In this document: piece by piece, positions 5,430 through 6,659 of the stretch
How positions within the stretch are numbered: the first letter of the stretch is position 1
How the letters are laid out: every line of letters starts with the position of its first letter
From: Gammaproteobacteria bacterium
GTDB lineage: Bacteria; Pseudomonadota; Gammaproteobacteria; Steroidobacterales; Woeseiaceae
Direction: 5' to 3'
Assembly (NCBI GenBank): GCA_030641695.1
Contig: DAOWGY010000104.1
Coordinates: 1 to 6,659, forward strand
Length of the DNA stretch: 6,659 nucleotides
Notes under the pieces: generated by a model
Told to the model about the DNA's origin: nothing
The model's database searches: none
Seen by the model: the letters and a program-made list of their open reading frames with translations, nothing else
Made by a program: the position numbers and the translations under genes

Positions 5430-6659
5430 GGCACAATATGGCGCTCGTCCTGGAGCCGTTTGTCAGGTTCCTCGACCAATATCGCAATACCGGTCGCAAG
5501 CGCGTACTCGTGAACGAGATCCTGTGGATACAGGTTCTCAGCGCGACGTTCATCGGTGCCTTTGCGATAGCGGCACTGTACTGGGGTGGGCAGTGGGTAC
5601 TGCAGGACAACTACAGCCGCTGGGCGTTGCAGTGGACGGACGAACTCAACGAACTCGGTTCGCCGTTGTACCTGGCTGACGACAGCGAAGCGCTGCTGCG
5701 CCTGGACAGCTTTGTCGACAAGTACCCGGAAATAGGCCGCGTGCCCTCTTTCCGGGACGACGGTACACCGATGTTTTCGATCGACGCACACGACGACATG
5801 GAGCCGGTCGCGACATTGAGCGAATCGATGCTCGGGGAGGCGCGGGCACTGATCGGCAGCGAGCAGCCGTACCTGCTGCAAAGCAGCATGATTAATCCGG
5901 AACAGTTCAAAATTCTGGCGCCGGTGTGGACGGAATCACTGGCTGATGACGGCCTGTTCGCCTTTGATCCAACGCAATCGCTGATGGAGAGCAATACCGA
6001 ACTCGTCGGATTTGTCGGCATGCACCTCGACTTCATCATTTTCCACGATCGCCTGCTCGCCAATATCAAGGTCGCGATTCTGATGCTGCTGGTGCTGTTG
6101 ATCGCGTTCGCCCTGTTTGGCCGGAGGGCCCTGCAAAAAGCACTGGCATCGATCTCCGACCTGCAGGAACCCATTCAGGAACTCGCCAGGGGTAACCTGA
6201 ACGTCAAATTTGAGCCGGCGGCGCACCGCGAAATTTCCGACATTGTGGAGGCCCTGGAAACGACGGCGTCAGCCCTGAGCGAGCGCGACGCCATGCTCGT
6301 CGAGCTCGCGAATCACGATAATCTGACCGGCCTTTACAATCGCCGCCGCTTTGTCGAGGAGCTGAATGTCGAACTCGCGAATATCGCAGTACACGGGCAC
6401 ACCAGCGCATTGTTTTTCATCGACCTCGATCAGTTCAAATACGTCAATGACACCTGCGGTCACCCGGCCGGCGACCGGTTGATCCGCAAGGTTGCCGATG
6501 AGTTGCTGCGCTGCGCCGGTCCGTCGGACGTCGTCGCGCGCTTCGGAGGCGACGAATTCGTCGTGTTGCTCTCTGATACTAATCAGGTGGCAGCGCGCGA
6601 AATGGCCGACGTCATTCTTGCCAATATGCGGCGGCTTGCGCATGTCGAGGAGGATCGCG
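5426..6659 (+). CDS. Membrane diguanylate cyclase: TM, periplasmic sensor, TM, HAMP, GGDEF (3' end missing)
   Basis: The ORF starts at the ATG of an ATGA overlap with the lipoprotein gene and stays open to the window end, giving 411 residues without a stop. A first membrane helix lies at about 32-54, a periplasmic region at 57-210 and a second helix at about 213-232. A HAMP-like linker (PIQELARGNLNVKF within about 233-286) follows, then a GGDEF domain from about 297. The catalytic domain shows LTGLYNRRRF at 300-309, FIDLDQFKYVND at 331-342 (metal-binding Asp, substrate-contacting residues), GHPAGD, and an intact GGDEF at 374-378. It should therefore condense two GTP to c-di-GMP at the inner membrane. 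The RxxD inhibitory site expected just before the motif reads GPSD, so product inhibition is probably absent. The periplasmic part has a CHASE8/CACHE-like flavour (PEIGRVPSFRDDGTPMFSI), but I cannot place it firmly. A C-terminal EAL domain beyond the window is possible. Confidence 0.92.
   Translation, partial: MRHNMALVLEPFVRFLDQYRNTGRKRVLVNEILWIQVLSATFIGAFAIAALYWGGQWVLQDNYSRWALQWTDELNELGSPLYLADDSEALLRLDSFVDKYPEIGRVPSFRDDGTPMFSIDAHDDMEPVATLSESMLGEARALIGSEQPYLLQSSMINPEQFKILAPVWTESLADDGLFAFDPTQSLMESNTELVGFVGMHLDFIIFHDRLLANIKVAILMLLVLLIAFALFGRRALQKALASISDLQEPIQELARGNLNVKFEPAAHREISDIVEALETTASALSERDAMLVELANHDNLTGLYNRRRFVEELNVELANIAVHGHTSALFFIDLDQFKYVNDTCGHPAGDRLIRKVADELLRCAGPSDVVARFGGDEFVVLLSDTNQVAAREMADVILANMRRLAHVEEDR

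Noticed and set aside
5072..6174. Minus-strand open frames (5072-5881 and 5611-6174) opposite the lipoprotein and cyclase genes
   Set aside because: Both lie opposite strongly supported coding sequence, and their products are low-complexity Arg/Ser-rich with no motif.
1..6659. CRISPR array, IS element, phage genes, tRNA or rRNA
   Set aside because: No direct-repeat array, transposase, terminal inverted repeats, phage-type genes or RNA-like structure was seen on either strand.

Overview
The window is GC-rich, almost fully coding bacterial DNA (roughly 60% GC by eye). It carries six protein genes, two of them cut by the window edges. A diderm proteobacterium is likely, most probably an environmental gammaproteobacterium. 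The reasons are an Sec/lipobox lipoprotein without Asp at +2, a HAMP-GGDEF diguanylate cyclase and a multi-module c-type cytochrome. Lineage is inference; there is no rRNA or other taxonomic marker.

Layout: (1) positions 1-1044, plus strand, the 3' part of an exported cytochrome with two CxxCH haem modules flanking a bacterial Ig-like (SbsA-type) domain. (2) 1053-1754, minus strand, an AlaX-type trans-editing enzyme that deacylates mischarged tRNA-Ala, convergent with the cytochrome gene. (3) 1819-2796, plus strand, an ornithine cyclodeaminase/mu-crystallin family NAD(P)-dependent enzyme, divergent from alaX across a 64-bp AT-richer gap. (4) 2797-about 4161, minus strand, a membrane PlsC/LPLAT-type acyltransferase whose stop codon abuts the stop of gene 3 with no base between. 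(5) about 4395-5429, plus strand, a lipoprotein with a Pro/Glu-rich tether and an ABC_sub_bind-type periplasmic binding domain. (6) 5426 to the window end, plus strand, a membrane diguanylate cyclase (TM, periplasmic domain, TM, HAMP, GGDEF), overlapping gene 5 by ATGA.

Genes 5 and 6 are the most interesting part. A solute-binding lipoprotein with no ABC permease or ATPase beside it is translationally coupled to a transmembrane c-di-GMP synthase. This suggests a ligand-sensing module comparable in logic to NspS-MbaA. The lipobox and long tether suggest an outer-membrane-anchored sensor reaching towards the inner membrane. Genes 1-4 look like separate metabolic or housekeeping units in alternating orientation, and I see no firm pathway joining them. 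No tRNA, rRNA, CRISPR, IS element or phage sequence was recognised, and no gene-free stretch exceeds 300 bases.
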